From assembly GCF_052857255.1 (NCBI RefSeq), contig NC_135498.1, positions 160,565,124 to 160,629,123 on the forward strand: a stretch of DNA of 64,000 nt, read 5' to 3'. This stretch comes from Amblyomma americanum (Eukaryota > Arthropoda > Arachnida > Ixodida > Ixodidae). The notes under the pieces were generated by a model. The model did not search any database. It saw only the letters and a list, made by a program, of their open reading frames with translations, and had not been told where the DNA came from. Shown here in pieces: positions 33,161 to 45,296 of the stretch. How positions within the stretch are numbered: position 1 is the stretch's first letter; the number at the start of each line of letters is the position of its first letter. The translations under genes were made by a program, and so were the position numbers.

Positions 33161-34568
33161 AAGGACGCCCTGGTTGCTCTTGGCCTTTCATACGCCTTTC
33201 GTACAAATAGAAAGAAGCAGTGCGCCTCTTCCTGCCATTCTTATTACGAGCAAAATAAACGCATCGCCACTCGTGAAAGGTCATGGTCCTTTGGCACCAT
33301 TTGCCTGTGGAGAAAGTCATTAGCTTTTTCAGGTACTGTGTTGCTTACCGACTTCATGCATTTATGAAGTGGACGACTATTGTCATTGTAATTATTAACT
33401 AGGTGTTATTTTTGTAAGAATAAATGATTCTAACGCATTTAGGCCACTTCTCCTTGGATCAGTGTAGCGTATATACAAGATTTACGACGATATCATCTTA
33501 GGTGCACGCAATGCAAATATTGTTAGTTCTTTTACGATTTTAGCGGCTATGAGCGTCCGCATAAAAAATTCACACTGCGATTACGAAACTGAGTAATGCG
33601 TTATTATAACGAACCTCATGTAGGTGATTTTTGCTGTTAAGCGAAGATGTTTTGTTACTTTTTTTAGGCTAAATAACGTATTGTGACATATCATTCAGAA
33701 ATATCACCATCTTCCTCGTCTATTTTCTTCTTGTGCATATTCTCAAGATTTCAAGTATGTCTTCATTGGCAAGAACGCCCTGATGAGTGACGAAGGCCGC
33801 TTTTTGCTCTGAAATGAGCACTTATGCATTCTAGCTGTCGAACAACCTTCGATCCAATCTCTCCAAACTTGTGCCACATTCACAATGCGCGGCCTTCGGT
33901 GTGATTATATACATCTCCGGTATGCCACCGTACGATTAACTAAACCATAAACTGCCTCCACATTCAGCGTAAGCTTGTAAACAAGTTTAGCTCCCTCCGC
34001 GCGACTTCTGCTTTGAGCCGTAGAGAAAACGAAATGGCCACTGGTAGTTGAGGAGCGCTCGGGCTAGCCACGTGCCCTTCCTCAACCGCTCAAACGGTAC
34101 ATAGGCCACAGACATGCGTTGCAAAAGCTTAACACGCTGCCTTAGAATGACAAACCTCCTCCAGATGTGCATCCGGCTGATTGCTATGCAGCGATACTGG
34201 CGCATTTTATTTGGCGTTATGATGCGGCAGGGGAAGGGACTGACGGCGTGCTGTGATCTTTACAGTATAGTAAGGTGTCGCTAACACACACCCAGATACT
34301 CCATTGCGTGGGTGTCTGTCTCAACTAGCAACCGGGAAAGAGATGCGCCTAGGATATGTGCAATACATCTTACAATAAAGCAATAGCGTATAAAATGCAC
34401 TCAGAAAAAAATGATTTTGAGGGGATGCCATACTGGGTCACGCTAAGTATTTGTAAATGATTTCTGTCAGATGCACAGGGGACCAAATCGGAAGAGACAC
34501 TTATGCTCCGCGCTAAGTTTATGACGCGATAGAGCAATTAGTTAATTCCCCTATATGCAGAAGGTCCT

Positions 34569-34850
34569 TCTCTACTTTACATTCATAGATGCCTTTGAGT
34601 CCTCATACCCCTCCTGGCGCAGTGGTGCAGCGGTTACGTGATGCCCCAGTGCCCTGCAATGGTATGTGCACCTAGCGGTAGACGTTGTATGGCCCAGGTG
34701 GCACTTCCCATTCGACCAAACATAAATTTAACTGCTACCTCCTATGGTGGGCAGGTTGTGATGCCGCCGCAAGGTCACGTATTCTGGGTGGCCCATCTGC
34801 CTCCTAGGTTGATCTATGGGGACCACCTGCCAGAGCCATGCCTGTAGTTT
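34569..34850 (+). repeat. SINE-B, copy 3
   Basis: It starts TCTCTACTTTACATTC like the copy at 7857. The A-box region is GTGCAGCGGTTACGTGATGC, and the later part (GCAGGTTGTGATGCCGCCGC, GGTCACGT) matches the 3' part of the copy at 61330-61715. Confidence 0.7.
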
Positions 34851-34967
34851 TTCGTTCACGACGCTGGCGCCCACAATTCTGACACGACATTCTCGGTGAA
34901 TGGCACCTTTAACGAATTCGCGTTAGAAACTCTTCCTGGGCTTTGCATGACCACACACGTACAGTAC

Positions 34968-35046
34968 CTAAAACAAGCAGAGCGCTGATAGCGATGAGGA
35001 GGACAGTGGCTTTTCCTTTCATGTTCTCGGTACCAGACGCCCTGCG
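34968..35046 (-). CDS. Gene B, coding exon 1: signal peptide
   Basis: The ATG is at 35022-35020. The 55-nt coding part encodes MKGKATVLLIAISALLVL plus one nucleotide, then the donor GTACTG (34967 downward). The acceptor TTTCCAG lies just before 35046, leaving 24 nt of 5' UTR that resembles the corresponding UTR in gene C (both start CAG|CG and carry GCGTCTGGT or ACGCCTGGT). Leader, exon length and phase match genes A and C. Routes the product to the secretory pathway. Confidence 0.82.
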
Positions 35047-35049
35047 CTG

Positions 35050-36776
35050 GAAATACACTGGAAAGACATCAGAAGATTTCATCAAAGGGAGAATAGTCTC
35101 GAAGGCACGCGTTATGTGTGACGTCTCAGTGCTACATGTGTGATCTCTTAAAGACGTCGTTATCGTCTTCAAGATATGTGAGCACTTCTTGACAGCAGAT
35201 GCACTCTCATCGGATGGTAATGCATAGAAAATGACGCCGAAGCTACTTGGTCTAAGCCAATGTTCTCTGAATGAAGAACTTACATGGCTTGTCTATAAAA
35301 TCATCGGTCGTTGGTTGAGGTAAACTTCATGACTTATAGTGTAAAACAAGCCGCAGCAACAATTTTCCCGACGAAGACTTACTTTGAATTCCACTTCCTT
35401 CACAGTTGAGTGAAGAGCTTTTAGTGAGCTCCTGCGGTGAAACTAGAGCCAGTTTTAAAAGTTGAATAAAAAACGCCATTATTTTGTTGGCTAACAATTG
35501 TACAAAAACTCTAATTTTACTGAAACTGATAAAGTTTACCTTTTTCGTAACTTCATATTCGCAACCTGCATTGTTTTACGATCAAGCATTAGGTCTGCCT
35601 GATAATCGGACATGTGACGACGTCGATGCATGTGAGAAACAACAAGTTACATCCTTATACATACACCCATGAAATTTTGAAAACGGCTCTTTTAGTGAGT
35701 GTGACTTGAGGTGCTCGTTGGATAATAATGCATGCATAAATGCACTCCCTTGTGGGCTATCAACTTTCTCAAGTAAACTATCAAGCACTCTGAATAATAT
35801 AAAATACATTGTCAAACTATTTTGAAGTTCCAAGGAAACGTGGGACATACCTGCAACGCAAAGACAGGAACAGCGGATACTGCTAGAGTGCCAGGGCGAT
35901 GCTGTTTTTATTTGAATTCAGGATACCCGTAAGAATTCTGAGAAAGCAAAAAGAACGCGGCAAAATTGCTCAAATTTGTCAGTGCCATGCAGGAAAAGCG
36001 GTTCGTGAAATAGAGGTACCAGCAATGTTTAACAAAAGTAAAATGTGGAAAAAGAAACGAGGAGGAAAAAGTGCACTGGGTTGAAAGAAGACATGTCAGT
36101 GTTTCTTTTGCACTAGGAAATAAATGGTTTTATCTTCAGCCACGCTTAGAAATATTTCTGTGGCGTGTCCGTACAATTTTGTGGATGCACCGTAGAGACC
36201 TGTCCAGCAGACAGTGTACAAAGTGTCTATAAACTTATGTTCTATCGGCTGCTGTGGAATGTTGCGCACAGACAGTTTATATGCACGGCTGCCGGAGATC
36301 AGTAGGCTAAGTACGGATTTATTGTCGTACGCATTTAGTAGATTTTCCTCTGAACACACTGAAAACCTTGGTTTACCAGATCGTTAGTAAACGTTGCTCT
36401 AGATTGGCAGAGCTGTCACAGATGGCAATAAATAAGGTAGGAGCTCTATTTTAAGCTATTTGTTTCGAGGTTACACAGACCAGGCACTTGAAATCGAATG
36501 CAAAGAAATGCAAGGAAAAATGCTGAGATTAATGTAAAAGATACCTTTGAAGTGATATATTTTATTCGCTTATGAATGCGCAAAATTGTCGCGTGTTGAC
36601 CGTACGGAGAATCCTTGAAAACGTTGCATCTTGTACGGTTATCAAAGGATCAGAGTTCTTTTCTTTGTGATGCTTTCTGATGCGTTCAAACACGCGTTCG
36701 TACCCTCCCTCGCAAGTGCTGTTGTCAAGGCTTGCACGTGCTTGTATTGTCCGCATTCCTCTGTTAGATAGTTAAT
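35050..36776. other. Non-coding stretch upstream of gene B
   Basis: It should contain the upstream non-coding exon and promoter of gene B, but I could not identify them. No transposon motif was recognised. Confidence 0.4.
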
Positions 36777-37003
36777 TTTATGGGGGTTTAACGTCCCAAA
36801 GCGACTCGGGCTATGAGGGACGTCGTAGTGAAGGGCTCCGGAAAGTTCGACCATCTCGGGTTCTTTAACATGCACTGACATCGCACAGTACACGGGCCTC
36901 TAGAATTTCGCCTGCATCGAAATTCGACCACCGTGGCCGGGTTCTAACTCGCGTCTTCGGGCCAGCAGCCGAGCGCCATAGCCACTGAGCCACGGCGGCG
37001 GCC
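36777..37003 (-). repeat. Ruka-like SINE, near-complete copy
   Basis: On the minus strand: a GTGGCTCAGTGGCTATGGCG A box region, a B-box-like GAGTTAGAACCCGGCC, a body with CGAAATTCTAGAGGCCCGTG, and an end at GGGACGTTAAACCCCCATAA. The B box is somewhat mutated. Confidence 0.88.
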
Positions 37004-39500
37004 CTTCTCTCTTGGACTATGATACATCTGGTGTCTCGTTCGCTCGTCGCGTGCATGATGTATATATAAATATGTAGAGCATTGAAAAGCACGCATGCAT
37101 TCCTACAGGATAGTAATGTTGACGCAGCTCGGATTAGACCACTGATTTCTTTAACTTCCTGCCCGAGCTGCGCGGGTAAAGGGAACTTCTAGCATGCAGA
37201 TACTTGTACCAAGTTCTACTAAGAAGGTAAACTAATGTAATGAATTATTTAAAATTACGACCAATTTCAAGGTTCGGTCCGTCGCCACTGACTCGTAATT
37301 GCCGGTGATGCAGTGCAAATTGGCAACGACCTGCGGAGCTGAAATTACTCGATGCAAGTTGAGCAGCATTTATCTGCGCCATTCAGGGCCAAGAAGACTC
37401 TTTGGCACTTCGGCAGCACAGGCATCTGAGATCAGATATGCACACTTTGCCTCTCGCACCACTTCTGTTGAAGAAAGTTTGTGCACGCATGAGCGATGGC
37501 TTCAAAGGAGCCTCGCGAAACGGATTGTAAGCCCACTCTTCATCTTACCAACCATTACTCAGGTTTCAGCCAACGTCGGCGTGCAGCGCGTCCTATGATA
37601 AACATCGCCGAGCCCATAGGAGTGCGGAGCGGCTAAAGGGCTGTGCAGTTGTCACTCAAAGGTTCTCGGTGGTGGTTACAGCGTGCTTTCTGGACGTTCG
37701 GCCGGCACCGGATTCTATACAACAACCATATTAACAGAGTCCCCCGATTCTTCATGAATGCCACTTCCACAGACGACCCGCGCTCAATTTTAACTTAACA
37801 AAACACCTGTGGTCAAAGATTGCGACCCACGACCCACGCCAAGCGCGCGCGCCAGGCCGACGGGATTATTGTTCACATTACAGTAGTTGTGGAAACGGCG
37901 CTTCATTGTCAACACAGGAGATAACGCGAAGACTACACATCAAGAGAGTCCATCTCAGAAAGCGACTGTGTGTTTCCCCAGGGGCTGAAATGTACTAACC
38001 CGGTACTAATTAGAGCACAGCTTCCCTTCGGCCGACATTCTTGGGCTCAGGATTTCTCTAAATGGGCCGCAACTTTGTATGAAGTAAAAGGCAAACAAAG
38101 AACTCCTGAGGGGCACCTTTCTGCCTCGGCTCTTCGTTAATTAGATTTGCTGCGTGTAAAGAACAGAGAATATAAGACGCAAAAGGCGTATTGATCCATA
38201 AAGCAATGCCTTCAGCTATTATCAACGCTGCTTAGAGATGAGGGCAAAAGGGCTGTCAGAACACACACAACCACAGCACTGGAAAAAGTAGTCCAGAAGT
38301 CCAGGTCAACAAACCAGCATTGAGTAGTCTTACCGTGAATGACTGATTACAGTTGATTTATTTTGCAGCATAAGCCACAATTTGTAACCTCCTACAACCA
38401 TTCACCTACGCGCCGTGTGGAGGTGGGCACATAGTTCCTGCCGTCCACTCATAGTATTCTGCTGTTTTATCGTAAATTACTATACAGAAACCTATTTTAA
38501 CAGTGTGTCTTCACTATTTCCACATTCGCCGTCTGCAGCCTGTGCTGTAGGCAAGAACACAGGCAAAATTTTATTGATGTGCATGAATAAGGGAATATAG
38601 CTAAAATGAAAAAAAAACTGATACTTCATGTTATTACTCACATGGTCCCCTTCTTTTACATTTTTGCACATTTTTGCCGTGTTTGCTGTTTGCAAATCGT
38701 CATCGGCAGCTTGAGCGGCTCGTTGGCTTCAGTGCTTCAGGCAAATGGGGAGAAACGAGAAAAAAGCGACGTCATTGAAACACCAACCCTGGTTTATGCG
38801 TGACTGCAAAACGGGCGTATAAACTTTAGCTGTAAATAGCGTACCGAAGTCTTTTTTTCAGGCCTAATTAGTGGCGTCTGGAGGAGATGGACCAGCGGCT
38901 AAAGCGCCAGACCAGCTTTATTCCTTTTTCTTCAGCAGAGGATGAACACATTGAATCAGGATTTTTGGTCTGAGCTGGACGGTTCATTGCTGTCAGGATG
39001 AATGTCAACAGGCGGATCAAAAAGTTTCCTGAGTTCAGCGCATATGGCAATACCCATTGGGTTACAACATGGTATCGCCTCGAGTCATTGCTTTTAAAGC
39101 ATGCCTTTTTTTTACTTTTAGCATAGTTTACTAGTTGTGAATATTAAAAAGACCCAAAGAAGTGATTTCCGTAATCTAAAGCAATCGACTTCCCTGTATT
39201 GATACTGGACAGTCTATCGACTATGAAAAGAAAATTACCCAATGCTCCTAATCAATTTGTGTCGATATACAGTGTACAAACTTGGGAATGGTTAAGGTTC
39301 ATTTGTAACAGTTTGTAAGTAGTATGTTGATGAATTGTTTACAGACAAAAGTAAATGTCGATAGGAAAAATAGAATTGATATTTTAAAGACTTGTTTATA
39401 GACAGTGTACAGATTTGCTGTACACAGGACATAAATTTAAATTTTCATTTACCTTCTTATATAGGCTGTCTACTAATATAATCAAAAAAGCGTTTCCATA
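37004..39500. other. Long non-coding stretch, nothing recognised
   Basis: Read on both strands, no transposon protein, SINE or signal-peptide exon was found. Only short motif-free open frames occur. AT content rises after about 39000. Confidence 0.45.
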
Positions 39501-39508
39501 TGCTTTGA

Positions 39509-39824
39509 TTTAAAGACAATATATACACAAGAGAAAGTATATATAGGGGGAAAATAGTCTATAAATGTACTGTAGCCATTCTGTAGATAATTTTTAAAGG
39601 CCAAGTAAAAGTGTGATGAAATAGACAAAAGCCATAGTCATGCCAGCTTCGAAATGCACATTTAGGTTTAAAGAAAATATATAGACAAACGAAAGCATGT
39701 GTAGGAGAAAAATAGAGTTTATAAATACACTGGACATTATATACACCATTTTTAAAAGGCCAAGTATAAGTGTCATGAAATAGGAAACGGTATATTCAAG
39801 TGGAGTTTCGAAGGCACATCTGTT
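39509..39824. repeat. Imperfect tandem duplication, about 158-bp unit
   Basis: Unit 1 (39509-39666) starts TTTAAAGACAATATATACAC and unit 2 (39667 to about 39824) starts TTTAAAGAAAATATATAGAC. Both contain GGCCAAGTA[AT]AAGTGT and end near a TTCGAA[AG]TGCACAT-like phrase. A further diverged unit may precede 39509. Confidence 0.75.
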
Positions 39825-40289
39825 GTCGAGTTGTTTTGGAATACTTCCTGCGGCACTTTTGAGCCACTATCACCTTCACCGCACTTGCCTATCATTACAA
39901 CGTTTTTCCGTGACTAGGGCCTATGATTCATGCAGATAATTACTGGCGTTTTCTGAAAAATGCAGGCGAAACAGACTATAATATGCGCCTGTCGAAAAGC
40001 TCACAAGTAGACAATGTCGCGCGAAAAAAGATGCCCCAATCAAAATAAATGGTTCATATACATCATCCCCTTTACTATTCTTTGTTTGCAGACAGCACTT
40101 AAGTGCAATCATTTTCATAGTGCTCTGACAACTTTATGATATCCTCGAATTATTTTTTGACTGTGCTTTGCTTGCTTTTTTAGTTTTTGAAGCGAACAGC
40201 TTCACTACGCTAGGTAAAGCAGTCTTCGGGTACGCACCACAATAATCTTGAACGAGCTTCAGCCCAACCAAGGATAGACATGTATGACC

Positions 40290-40570
40290 ATATGTGGTAC
40301 AGTTATGATGTCGAATCTTTGACCCCATGACCTTTGCTTGACTTTTGACATTGGGTGACTTTTTGGTTGACCTATGACTATAAGAACATCCGATGGGGTG
40401 ATGTGAAGCCACATGATGACATCCGATGGGGGTGTCGTAAGAGCATGTGACACCACGTCAAAGCCACGTGGTCGTGTGGGTATATATAGAACGGGTGTCA
40501 CGAGCGTGTAACCGAGCTGCCATGGACAAGCCTCAGAAGCTTAGCAAACGCGCATGCTTTTCGCTGAATT
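40290..40570 (+). promoter_or_regulatory. Promoter-like segment: clustered TGAC half-sites, TATA box, ATG in good context
   Basis: Six or more TTGAC/ATGACC-type half-sites lie within about 75 bp (40320-40380). A GGTATATATAGAAC TATA-like box follows at about 40479-40492, then GCCATGGAC at about 40519. The ATG opens MDKPQKLSKRACFSLNSR up to a donor-like GGTTAGT. No downstream exon could be attached. The segment may be the 5' end of a repeated element rather than a host promoter. Confidence 0.35.
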
Positions 40571-40924
40571 CCAGGGTTAGTCAAGTTAAGCCATAGCCAA
40601 TTTTTAATGCTTTAAAACACTTGAAAAATATATTCAGCGTGTATGCGTTAAGTTTGTATTAAGCAGAAAAAAATCTCCCAGAGATTGCAAACAACTGAAC
40701 TCCTGAAATAGTTGTGTGCAGTTGGGGGACAGCTCTCCGTATATCTAAAATAAACCACTAATGTACATACAAAAAATCCGCAAACATCGACCATATCACT
40801 CGCAGGTTTACTGACAACCCATTCATACTTTATTCAGCCTATATTATTAACACTTTACAATTCGTTCATACATTCGCTCATATATTTCATATTGTACCGT
40901 GTTCTAGGATAACACTAACAGTAT

Positions 40925-41590
40925 TCATGTGACATCCTTACAAGTAGTTAAAAAATCAAGCATTCTGAATAACTACGTTCAGCTCTTTCTATTCAAAGCA
41001 CGCTTTTTACCCCATTCACTGAAAATTATATCCGCACTTCACCTTGTTCAACATAACCTTCGTATCCTCATCTGCAACCTCATTAATAGGCACATCTTAT
41101 TTCCCTCCGTTCCACAACTAGAGCTTGCAAACACTAACGCTACGAAATTTGCGAATAGCCGGAGCGTAATTCCGCCTAAAGTACGCACCAATTATGGGAA
41201 GCAAAGTTAGTTTTTCATCACTTTCTTCCTGGAAAAGCTTATCAGTGGAATTTAAAAACACAGATCCACTATATAAATACGGAAATGACATGAAAAGCCT
41301 AATTTTTCGTAAAAATATTTAAGCTGGTTTCCAAATCATGCAATAAAATTATTAAATTTTCCGCACAGGATGCAAATAGCATATTTGTGAACTTAGCATT
41401 ATATGTTCCAAGTTCAACTTTACTGATTGTTTCAGGTTGTTTCATTTACTGTTGTTTCACGTTTTGTATTTTATAACTTCTCCAACTATGTACTACTGGT
41501 ACAAGCAGATGTTTGTTTGCACACACATTTTCTCTATTAACTGTACTAGTGCCAATGGAATAAACATGTTTCTTACGTTGAAAAAACTCT
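40925..41590 (+). mobile_element. CR1-like LINE, 3' end of ORF2 and 3' UTR
   Basis: The open segment 40929-41210 ends with NTNATKFANSRSVIPPKVRT-NYGKQS, the conserved C-terminus of this LINE type. A long 3' UTR follows with CTATTAACTGTACTAGTGCC and a poly(A) signal AATAAA near 41559. Upstream RT is absent or unrecognisable. Confidence 0.65.
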
Positions 41591-41639
41591 GTGCAAGAAC
41601 TAGGTTACCTGAGAAGGATCATGCAGAAGTCTACTGAGG

Positions 41640-42640
41640 AGATAAACTCTTAGCTTGAAAATAATTGATAGGAGTTCTCGAATATGCTTCGGCCGTGTGG
41701 GATCCATGTACTGAAATTAATGTTATCAAACTCGAAAAAATGCAAAAAGGCTTCGGCCGTGTGGAATCCGTATACTGAGCCTAATGTTGTCAAAATAAAA
41801 AAAAATCCAAAAAGACCATCCCGATTCATCTATAGCTCATGCAGTTGTCTGCCTCAGCGACTGCTCTCGTGGCAAAAGCTGACTTATAACCTTTACACTT
41901 GCAACCGTATTACGAAAGAATGAAATGTTCGCATTTAATCTACAAGGGTACACTCAGTTTAAACAAGATTTATGTCGAACCTGTTACACACGAACTACAC
42001 GTGCAAACGGTTCAAAAATTTCAGAGAATACAAGTGCAGAACACTAGCCTTCAAAAATTCTTTTTTTCCAAGGCCTGCCCACCGGTGGAACACTCTGTCT
42101 TCTGATACTACAGACCCTTCGACTGTCGAATCATTCTTATGAAAACTGAAGCGCGTGTATTAGTTGAACCAAAGTGATTTTGTTTGCGTGAGGTCTCAGG
42201 GGCCATCTTTATTTCTTATCAATCTATTTAGTGTAGTAGTTCGCATCTTGTCTCCTGATGTAGCAGTGCACGCTCATTCTAACCACTTTTGTGTTTTCAA
42301 TTTTTATCTGTCCTAGTGGGCGGGTCATTAACGTGTTCTCCTTTTTTTATGCGTCGTGTAATGGTTCTTTTCTGCTTTGGTTTATTTACTATGTATGACA
42401 ATTTCTGCCTAAAGCCTTCTGCAAAGGCTGGCAGTTGTTGGGAAATAAATAAATATATAGCGATATCTGCACAACTGTTCATTGAGTTTTTATCGCACTT
42501 ACTGTGTTTCATTACTCAATATTGTTTTCCTCAATGATATAGGAGGTTCCAGTACAGCCACTGACTACGGGACTTCCTTGTCTACACATATGTCCATGTT
42601 GTAATTCCTTTTCTGTGCCAATAAACTGATACTGATTCTG
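41640..42640 (+). mobile_element. CR1/Jockey-like LINE, 3' end, with internal 64-bp tandem duplication
   Basis: Landmarks are a SAVWNPYTEPNVVKIKK block (twice, from the duplication at 41686-41749 and 41750-41813), RPSRFIYSSCSCLPQRLLSW, then a frameshifted FKNSFFPRPAHRWNTLSSDT near 42050. The 3' UTR ends with AATAAACTGATACTGATTCT-GATAT near 42620-42645, a short TGAT-rich tail. The duplication puts two copies of the motif in one frame and would disrupt the protein. Confidence 0.82.
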
Positions 42641-42644
42641 ATAT

Positions 42645-43330
42645 TTCCGTTAGAGCAATTAATAATTGGAACCCCTGAATGCTGCCGTATGGCTACAACA
42701 AAATGCATGCAGGTTTTTCAGAAACTGAGAGTTTGATGGAAAATAAGTCCTGCTCGGGGAACAGAACCAGCGACCACTGCGTGCCCAGGGATAGATTGTT
42801 CAGAGATCCTGACAGTGCGAAAGGCTTCTCCAAAAACTACCTGTTACTATCCTTCACCGATGGTGCGAGTGAGTTTTTATTTTTCCTTAAGGAACGGTGT
42901 CTTCAAAAACTGTTTGTTCTGCTAAGTAAAATAAAACATCTGAGCCGGAGGACGGCAGAGTTTTTTAAACAGAATAATTACTTCTGCCCTATGACACGGT
43001 TCTTTGGAGCACACCGCATGTCAAAGATGTGGAGCCCGCTTAAGGATAGTGGCAAGAATCTCTGACATTTGTTTGGCGCTTTCTGCGAAACTTACACTGC
43101 TTTGGATATGCATAAATCAAAATATTCCACTTTCACCTCCCTGGTGCTACAATTGAACAGAACCTCAGATTACCTGAAGCTCGGTTCAAAACACCTAAAG
43201 GCAATCGCCTAAATACACCGTATTTTTTACGAAGTGCCTTGCATTTGCAGCCTAGAAAAATTTATTCCGAGCACTTAAAACTATTTAGCAGCTGTGAGTG
43301 CGAAAGCACGCAAATAGTGTCTTCGGCTGC
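42645..43330. other. Spacer; possible 5' UTR of the L1-like element
   Basis: A 128-codon plus-strand open frame (42679-43065) has no recognised motif. It may belong to the LINE that follows or be chance. Confidence 0.3.
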
Positions 43331-43499
43331 AGGGAGAGCGTATTACTCTAATGCAGTGGCCGGTGAAGCTGATTTTTTCGCCCTGCCTGAAAGGAAATTG
43401 ATGAAGATGGCAATACCCAAACCAAGTGCGAGAGACTGGCAGTTTATCCCGCGGGGCGTCGTGCTGCAGCTATGGCGCAGTGGGAAATACCAAGACGGC

Positions 43500-44480
43500 A
43501 TTCCAAATGGTCGTGTTTTTGATGTTCTCCACTTCAATGGATAAATCGGCCCTTGGCCGATGTACTCCTGCGGCGTCACCAGCCAGTAATATTTACCGTA
43601 CTGCTCGGCCCCGTCTGCCTGCCGGTAAGCCGGTTTTCAACTCCGTTTTTCTGCATGCGGATCTTGCTGGCCGTCCCTATCCTGCAGACGACTATAGAGA
43701 TGCCTTACGTGCTGTCGCCAACTGAAGTGAAATCAGTTCCATCGGGTAGTTCATGCATGGTGTCTTACTTCTGGATGGCAACTTGCAAGACAGCGTTATC
43801 CAAAGGTAAGCTCGTGAGCTCCGGAGAATTACTGCTCAAAAACCTTCGTTGTCTGCTCACTGACCCAGAACCAAAACTGTCAAGCTGAAGCTTCTTTGGC
43901 TCCCAGAACACCTAGAAAGTTTTAACATTCATCACGCCATTCAAGCTTGCGGAATGGTTACTTACATCACAGTGGAGCACTGGAGAGTTTCGGAAATGGA
44001 ACGGATGCTTACGTTGAATAGAGACATTGCCGTGACTCCTGCTTATAGCCTCACTTTCAACGACGTGCCTCATCTTGTGACATTTTGTAGTCTACAGTGC
44101 CAGGTTTTCGTTCCAGGGAGGCCACCATTGAGTCTCCGTTTCCACAATGTTGGGCATATACGCAGTCACTCCCTTACTCCCAGGTGTGATGAATGTCGAC
44201 GTTTCAGCCATAATACAGATGAATGCATAGTGTCGTGTGCTGATAAGTTCCGCAGAGGAACCCGTGTCACCCACTCTGCAGGAGCATTTAATGGACGCTA
44301 CAGAGGTTACGGATGCTGGTGGTGGTATAATAGCCGTTGCGCCTATTGAATCAACAACTACTGGCCCAATGTCTGGTGCCGTTCCTGCAGTGCAGCGTGA
44401 TCTTACCCCGCCTTCACAGACTGGTCGGCTGTCTGCAGATGTCGACTGTCAATGCTGCCAGTACACACGACGCTAATACA
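43500..44480 (+). mobile_element. L1-like LINE, ORF1 remnant
   Basis: In shifting plus-strand frames it encodes TEVKSVPSGSSCMVSYF near 43723, then KLKLLWLPEHLESFNIHHAI near 43885, EHWRVSEMERMLTLNRD and NDVPHLVTFCSLQCQVFVPG. A zinc-knuckle region follows (GRPPLSLRFHNVGHIRS, TPRCDECRRFSHNTDEC; the first Cys of the knuckle appears lost), then EHLMDATEVTDAGGG. This is the nucleic-acid-binding ORF1-type protein of an L1-like element. Several frame changes show decay. Confidence 0.75.
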
Positions 44481-44899
44481 CAGCGTCCGTGATGACACTC
44501 TTTGCACGCGTTTCTGCGCTGTGCGTGAGCGGTAAGAAGAAAAGGATTGTGATGCGGGTTTAGCGCCGAATACCTGCACTGCTGGCCTTCCTGGTGTAAC
44601 TGTTCGATGTGCCATACAGGCAGTCGATTGCCAGTCCTGCAGTTCACTCACTGACGGAAGCAGTGCTGCGGATGTGCCAAATACAAGTGTGAACTCAAAG
44701 CGTGGCGTGTCGCCACGTTCTGCTTCTTCTCAGGAGGACACCGTCCCTGCCAAGCATAAGTTCCGCCGCCGAAAGTGAAAGAGCAAGAAATCTCCTTGGC
44801 ACTCCACATTTGGAAGAAAGATTGCCAGCTCAAGAGAGGTCTCACCTTCCGGATTGACGCCAGACATCGCGGAGGGTTGAATTAAGTGCAAGTTGGTCA

Positions 44900-45292
44900 C
44901 CATGGCTAACGCGCAGAAGTTGATCGCCGGAACGCTCAACATCTGTGGGCTCCGGTCCCACAGAAACAGGTACAGTTGCAGCAATTATTTTCGGGCAGTC
45001 ATCTACAGCTAAACATCGTTCCTCGTCAAGAGGGTAAGATAGAAAGCGAACTGGATAGAGAGGAGACCCTGCAGCCCTTCTTAACCCCTTACAATATCTG
45101 TGGCCAGCACTCGGTAGGCCTTTCAGCGCGTTTCTTTCTGTTCTTTAAAAAAATGCTCTCCGTTTCACACTTTATGTATCAGGTTGAGACAGAAGGGTGC
45201 CTTATATGTTGTTACTTTCGGCTATATGGCGACGAGTGGCAGTTGAGCATCCTGTTACAAGCGATCAAAACCGCGCAACTCACCACCAAAGC
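44900..45292 (+). mobile_element. L1-like LINE, ORF2 endonuclease start
   Basis: It starts ATG at 44901 with ANAQKLIAGTLNICGLRSH, the usual start of an L1-like endonuclease. After a frameshift it continues with EGKIESELDREETLQPFL and NICGQHSVGLSARFFLFFKK, then ICCYFRLYGDEWQLSILLQA. It stops at about 45290, where Gypsy sequence begins, and the rest of the ORF resumes at about 49240. Confidence 0.75.
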
Positions 45293-45296
45293 CTAG

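Larger units (their letters stand above)
32813..34967 (-). other. Gene B intron
   Basis: A 2.16-kb phase-1 intron with donor GTACTG and acceptor CTATAG. It contains a SINE-B copy (34569-34850, opposite strand) and a plus-strand open segment at 32972-33367 discussed separately. The rest is unassigned. Confidence 0.65.

Noticed and set aside
33129..33320. Minus-strand ORF starting MKGQEQPGRPY as a further signal-peptide exon
   Set aside because: It begins ATGAAAGG like the family leaders but the following residues are polar and there is no donor at the 55-nt position.
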